Shown here in pieces: positions 58,594 through 64,000 of a DNA stretch of 64,000 nucleotides. The notes below the pieces were generated by a model. The model worked only from the letters and a program-made list of their open reading frames with translations, was not told where the DNA came from and searched no databases. The first letter of the stretch is position 1. Every line of letters starts with the position of its first letter. Both the position numbers and the translations under genes were made by a program. Source of the stretch: Erpobdella octoculata. Lineage: Eukaryota; Annelida; Clitellata; Hirudinida; Erpobdellidae. Location of the stretch: the NCBI GenBank assembly GCA_963978895.1, contig OZ022245.1, positions 5,152,009 through 5,216,008 on the forward strand, in the 5' to 3' direction.

Positions 58594-59139
58594 ATAAGTT
58601 GATGCAAAAAGTTTTATTTTGTTTTTTGGTTTTTGCCGTTCGTGTAATGTCAGCATTAAAACAACTACGTTACATTTTATTGGTTTTTTGAACAACATTC
58701 ATTGATTTTTAAGTAATTTTAAAACGAAATTTGTATTATTTATTAAAACTGATTTTAAACAAATAATATTATTTAGTTTTATTCAAAACGTGTTTATTCT
58801 ATTAATACAAATTAATAAAAATTTTAATACTTAAACAATTAAACTAAAAAAAACCATATATGAAAAAGTGTAAAACAGATTTTTCGACGTGATCACGTGA
58901 GATACGTTATTATGTACCCTTGTCGATAGAATATCAGAATGTTTATTTGAAACTTAGATCATATTATTAAGTTACAGCGGTGAAGTTAATTAAAAGATTT
59001 AAAAAAAAATCTGTGTTTGTACAATATTATCAATAGTTTTACAAATGATTGCTTTCAGAGTTTAGTTTTGGTAAGATGCTAGCATGATACTATATGCACA
59101 ATTTCAATGTGTGATTACAGTGTGATGGGGTTCCACAAA

Positions 59140-59285
59140 CAATTTTGGCTAAGGACCCCGAAAAACTTGAATCCAGCCCTTGTTCAAAGAGAATTTAGTT
59201 CAGTCGGAGGCATAATAACAGATGCTCGATCAAGTCTGGCTGCAGGCAAAGTGGAAAAACTGGAAATTATTAGATGGGGTTGTCG
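59140..59285 (+). pseudogene. hAT transposase C-terminal relic
   Basis: The frame at 59107-59337 contains REFSSVGGIITDARSSLAAG followed by KVEKLEIIRWG, matching the hAT dimerisation region (ER-FS-AG-I---RRS-L----V--L-FL). The rest of the transposase is missing. Confidence 0.65.
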
Positions 59286-59339
59286 AACTTCCATAATACA
59301 TTTAGACAACTGGCTAGAATTAATCTGTACTATTTGAAT

Positions 59340-61070
59340 TTTATTAAGTTTTCTGTTTTTTTTTATCTTAGTTTCCGTGTGATATCTGCACCAGTATGTT
59401 TTATTATAAATATTGTCTTCTATTTTTGCGTTTTGCTTTTTGGCCATTCTTTGTAAAGGATTGCCCGATAATAAAAACCACGACTTGCTATGGCAGTGGG
59501 CTGGGTTGGATTATAAAATTTGGGTTGGGTTGAGAAAGTGTTGGGTTGAGTTTCGTCGCAAAAAATTGACCTATGTCCACCTCTGGGTCTATTGCTTCAG
59601 AGCCAAATAATGAACCAAATAAAAACTGACAAACTGAATACAAATACAGAGAGTGGTCACATGACGTTTGATTTTAACTGAAATAAATTTATTTAGAAAA
59701 TTTCCATATTTGTATGATGACCTGTGCGACGGTATGTTTGGGGCAGCAGAGCGCCGATCCACTTTTAGCGACAGTAGTGGCAGTAGAATTTTGATGATTT
59801 CAAATTATAAAATATGTAATTTTACTCAATCTTGTTTAGGACTAATTTATGTTGTTTAAAAATAAATTAAATGTTCTCTTTTATTATTTTTTTCAATTTT
59901 AATTGAAGTTGAATTTTTTCCAATCTTCATGCCTAAATTAGTTTTTCCCGTTGATTGACGGCTATTCTTATTATAAAACTCTGTCTGTTCTTCGCAAAAA
60001 AAAGATCTTTTAACATGGATATCACCCCCTCTAGATTCATCATGCGAATTAAAACGTACCCCACAAGCAGATGTGGTGACCAACGATTCAGTGATCTACT
60101 GCAAAAATGAAAATTCTAAAAAATTGGGCATCGACGTAGCTATTGAAGATTTGATACTTCTAAAAAATGATATATTTTGTTTTAGGTTTTATTTTAGGTT
60201 TATTTTATAAAAAAATTTATTTGCATTAATTTTATTTCTAGATTTTCATTTGAATAAATTTAACTAAATATCTAATCTTAAAGAGAATGTCTTTATATTA
60301 TCATCTACAGCTTGCTCAGTTGCTTATATAAATTATGTAACTAGCCAGAGAATTTGTCTCCGCCTGTTATTTTTCTTATTTACGGACTAGCTTTTTTCAA
60401 ATTAAACTTTTATGAAAATTGGATGCTTAAAAAATTGTTTTGGTAACTTTATTCTGTCTGGTAAAAACAAAACACATTAATTTTACATTCAATCACTTTG
60501 TTAAACGAGTTTTTTATTTAGTTCCACAGAGAGCGTTGTAAATTGAATTGTAATGCATTTTATTCATCTAAGGATATCATACAAAAACAAGTAAACAGTA
60601 AAAACACTTTTTACGAACTTGTCTTAATATATATTTATTTATTTTCACTATAAATCAAAAATATTTAATTAAATTTATTTATTTATTTATTTTCACTATA
60701 AATCGAAAATATGGGGAAAATCCGCATAAATTCACAAAAATACTATCACCAAAATTGAACATGTGTGTAAAATTTTAAAATGATTGGATCACGGAAAGGG
60801 GTTCAAAATTGGGGAATTAAAAATAGTCCGATTCATGGGTCCGATTAACCTGACGAAGCAAGCTATTATAAGACTAGTAAAAAGATTAACTATGCAATAG
60901 CGAGTCTAGTAAATTAACATTGTTTATTAGATAATAAGCCATCAACAAAAAGTTCTGTATCAAGACAAGTCAGTATTTCTAAAATCTATTTTAAAAATTA
61001 GCTAAGTTTGTATGTCCGTGATTCGGTATTATTTTGATACTACGGCACCAATTCTAATTAAATTTATTAT
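59340..61070. other. AT-rich spacer
   Basis: No gene seen. A (GGGTTG)-rich stretch lies at 59500-59560, and a direct repeat of TTATTTTCACTATAAATC at about 60640 and 60690. Confidence 0.35.
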
Positions 61071-61080
61071 ACCTACTACT

Positions 61081-62267
61081 TAGTGCCGGATTAAAGCATA
61101 GTCAGGGTGCGCCTCATGTAAGGGGGCCTCCACCAACCAAAAAAAAACAAAAACAAAACAACATGCAATTATAATTTAACTTTCTGTTGTTGGTGTGCTA
61201 TATGAGTGCAGTCACAAAACAAAGGGACGTTGAGTCACTTCAAAGTAGTAAAACTTGACGTGCTTTCTTTGTTGCCAATTCAACCACTAGGTCCTCTAAG
61301 TTGACCTGACGTAAAATGTTTGCTTCTATGGTCATTAGAGCCAGATGAGACAGCCGATCACTGCACATTCAAAGTTTGTTCATTATCAGTTTCATCTTTG
61401 AGAATGAACGCTACGCACTGCAGCTGCTGACCATTAGCACCAGATCAATGCGGAGAACTATCTCCACGTTAGGAAATGATTTCTTATTTTGCTTTTGTTT
61501 ATCAGTTGAAACATGAAAGTTTCTCTAGAGACATCTTCAGCTTTTTCATTCCTGAATGCTTTAATGAAGTCAGCAAACTGCACAAGCTCATTTCCAAAAC
61601 ATGCATCAAGGTCATTTTTATAGACCTCAACGAGATTCAAAGCTGCTGTAAGAAAGCAAATCCAGTTTAAGCAAAAAGCCAAACCTTGACAAAATAAACT
61701 CGTATGCACAAATGCGGTTCTCCAAGCCAAAACAGTGATAAACAGATCTATAAACGGTAAAAAATTTACTATACACAATTTCTCTGATTGAGTTAGGTAC
61801 AAGTGCGGATTCATGGTGTAACATGGCTAGTCGTAAGTGTGTAGTGCGTCGGCGTCCTTTTTTTTTTACATGTTTTCTTTTGTTCCAGATTTATCGATTC
61901 ATTGATTCTCATATTCATTAAAGCACACTCGTTTGGACTCGACAAATATTTTTCGCCCAAAAATAGTTGATGACCGGTGAAAATAGTCGCAGGCGGTTTT
62001 TAAATAAAAAACTTCACACCTAAAAATTAAAACCAAACATCATACATCTATAAATCATCAAAAATATTTTACAACCACCTTCCGACAATGACGCTCCTGG
62101 GACAGGCTTGATTTTTTGAATTATTAAATGATTGGAAGTCATCTACGGCAATGAAAAGTTTCAAATATTTTCCGGGCGTGACCTCCAGGATCTCCTGCTT
62201 TAAGAGAGAAGGGGGCCTCCACTAACATACTGCACAGGGGGCCTACAGCAGAGTAAATCCGGTCCTG
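61081..62267. mobile_element. Decayed hAT element of about 1.19 kb
   Basis: Left end AGTGCCGGATTAAAGC and right end AAATCCGGTCCTG form a diverged inverted pair of the CAG-GCCGGATTTA type. TACCTACT flanks both sides (61070-61077, 62268-62275), with three extra bases at the left. GGGGGCCTCC occurs just inside each end. Contains transposase relics on the - strand. Confidence 0.75.
61190..61814 (-). pseudogene. hAT transposase relic with stops
   Basis: Reading - strand: FLPFIDLFITVL, then LVEVYKNDLDACFGNELVQF and ADFIKAF, then after a gap SSCSA-stop-RSFSKMKLIMNKL-stop-MCSDRLSHLALMTIEANI and KKARQV. Two stop codons replace expected residues (an E and an R) in the dimerisation region. Not functional. 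Confidence 0.82.
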
Positions 62268-62469
62268 TACCTACTCATTCTTTTTCACTGATTTGAAAGT
62301 AAAAATATTTTTCAGATTTTAGTTAGAAATTATTACCACAATTTTAAGACATGCTGTATACATCACTTTTTAAAACCATGATAAGAATCATCTAGTTACA
62401 TCACGTGACTTTTCTTCTTATAAAAATAAAATAAAGTAAATAAGACGAAAGTCTTAAAAATTCTTGTCT

Positions 62470-62660
62470 CTCTATTTTCGGTTTTTTCGTTTATTCTTTC
62501 TCTTTCCACAACCTATCAATGTTGTTTTTAAATTCGTTCACACTCTTTGACAACACCAAACTGTCTGGGAGCTGATTCCATTTATCAACTATTCTTAGGC
62601 AGAAGTAGTATTTTATTGTGTCTTTTTGGCCATTTTCTTTTGTGACTTGAGTTCTTCACC
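62470..62660 (-). pseudogene. LINE ORF2 C-terminal relic
   Basis: - strand frame gives TIKYYFCLRIVDKWNQLPDS followed by VNEFKNNIDRLWKE, the conserved end of CR1/L2-type ORF2 proteins (YFF--R-V--WN-LP-----S-NSFK--LD--W). A stop lies just upstream (R-stop-RTQV). Only the tail is present. Confidence 0.75.
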
Positions 62661-62944
62661 TCTTAAGTATAAAAAATTGTGTAATTTAACGTTTTAAATA
62701 GCTTTGAAACAGTTTCTATTGTAGATTTACAAAAATTATTTGAACAGTAAATTCATCATTGTGTCATAATTAATTGTACTGAATAATTCTGTCTAAAACT
62801 CTTTCATAGTTATTTTGTATAATTGTCAAAAGAAATAAAAGTAAAACAGTTTTTAAAATTGCAGTTTGTCCATTTTGTTACATTTGTTTTTTTTAATTAA
62901 AATTTTCAAGTTCTTTGAAGACTGTTTGTTTCCCATATAGTCTT

Positions 62945-63335
62945 GTATTTGGTTCACGTTTTTATTTATTACTTGCTCAGTTGAGCGACGTAATGCAGTA
63001 ATTTTTATGATTATCTGACTAAGAGAATTTCCTACTGTAATCAAAATTTTCTAAGTAATCTGGTTTGCGTTTTTTTATTAGTAAATCAGTTGATTTACGT
63101 TGTCCAATTGCTATGCAGAATATCTTACTAAAGGAATTTCTTTGCGTAATCAAAGTTTTTTGAGTAATATAAAAACTGTTTGATTAAAAGATGTGTCTGG
63201 TTCACGTCTTTTTATTAGTAAATCAGTTGATTCAGACAGTTGAATGGTTTAGGCGTTTAGGGCCTAGGCTGAATAGATTATAACTGACTTATGGAATTTC
63301 CTAGTATAATCAATTTTTTTTGAGTAATTTGTATT
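62945..63335 (+). repeat. Three diverged tandem units of about 120-150 bp
   Basis: Each has GGTT(C/G)CGTTTTTTTATTAGT-like, AAATCAGTTGATT and GGAATTTC-T-GTAATCAAA followed by TTTTGAGTAAT. Copies start at about 62948, 63060 and 63200. Confidence 0.65.
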
Positions 63336-63339
63336 TGTA

Positions 63340-64000
63340 CACGTTATCAGCATGATCCAATAATAAACATCTGAATACGGTTCATTAAGTTTGAAAATTA
63401 TTTGAAAAATCAGTATAGTAGTTAAGTAATGATCCCATTTGGTTCGAGGAAACCTCCTTTGAAACTGGTAATGAAAATAAAAAAACAGCTCGCAACTTTC
63501 GATACTTTAAATTAGTTGACCATTATCTCAAAAGATTAGTAGGGGAGTTGTTTTCTTTCAAGTATCAATTAAACTCTTTTTCTCTACGAAAAATTAAAGA
63601 TTTATAAAAAAGTTATTTAATTTTATTCTTTATTCTATTCAAATTTTGTTCAGTCGGCTTAAAAATGTTTTAGAATGTAAAGCTTTTGACAACAAAAAAT
63701 TCACCAAAATTCATCTATATAGGATGAAGGAAAGTTTTTTTTTAACGTCAGCGTGTCCCAACTCACGATGCATGGTTCAGGCAGGCAAGCAAGCAAACAC
63801 GCTGAAATTAATATGAAAGATTCAATTGAAGTTTGATTAAGTTATAGGTTTAAAAAACTAGAAAAATTAACTGATCCAATAGTAGTAAAAATTAAAAAAA
63901 AAACACTAAAAATATATAGAAATAGAAGATGTTGTTGGTAAGATAAAACTTTGTGCCTAAATGCGCTTTCATCCGTTGACTGCGTCGTCAAAGAGGATTA
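63340..64000. other. AT-rich end of window
   Basis: No gene seen. A short GGCAAGCAAGCAAACA run near 63780. Confidence 0.3.

Overview
This is a stretch of an AT-rich animal nuclear genome. Genes have GT-AG introns, 3' ends carry AATAAA-type signals, and conserved animal genes (REXO4, IQUB, a mucolipin/TRPML channel, a DEG/ENaC channel) sit among abundant eukaryotic transposons. IQUB implies a lineage with motile cilia, and the TRPML plus DEG/ENaC pair is metazoan. I cannot name the species; a marine invertebrate is a reasonable guess. The DEG/ENaC ORF, the RT fragment and some others have non-ATG upstream extensions, which I discarded.

Layout. 0.7-5.3 kb: REXO4, a 12-exon + strand gene whose active-site residues are all present. 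5.4-9.7 kb: transposon debris (MULE remnant, two head-to-head tRNA-derived SINEs, Helitron tail, LINE reverse transcriptase). 9.7-10.2 kb: a TA-rich palindrome. 10.4-12.1 kb: an intronless full-length TRPML. 12.2-19.7 kb: Helitron territory, with tails, a Helitron N-terminal coding remnant with 69-bp repeats, and two full elements abutting head to tail; a compact LTR retroelement with no visible sequence difference between its LTRs, encoding a SAP-domain acidic protein and no polymerase, is inserted here. 20.1-21.6 kb: an intronless DEG/ENaC channel. 21.9-37 kb: almost gene-free, with satellites, hAT elements with clear target-site duplications, two foldback-like or long-TIR elements, and a SINE. 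38.1-43.7 kb: IQUB on the - strand in about 13 exons. 44.1-46.3 kb: a three-exon gene for a small membrane protein I do not recognise. 49.7-51.1 kb: a repeat interrupted by a Helitron; the uninterrupted copy at 6.6 kb serves as an empty site and fixes the Helitron ends to the base. 51.4-52.1 and 57.7-58.6 kb: two diverged paralogs of an unrecognised two-exon coiled-coil gene family. The rest is a second foldback-like element, a 430-bp TACA microsatellite, and hAT and LINE remnants.

The genes do not form an operon or a visible pathway. The two ion channels share two features: both lack introns in a window where other genes are intron-rich, and both lie inside the densest transposon zone. The most interesting material is the Helitron set (exact insertion, tandem head-to-tail copies, internal repeats of about 157 bp), the SAP-domain LTR mini-element, and the two-exon coiled-coil paralogs.
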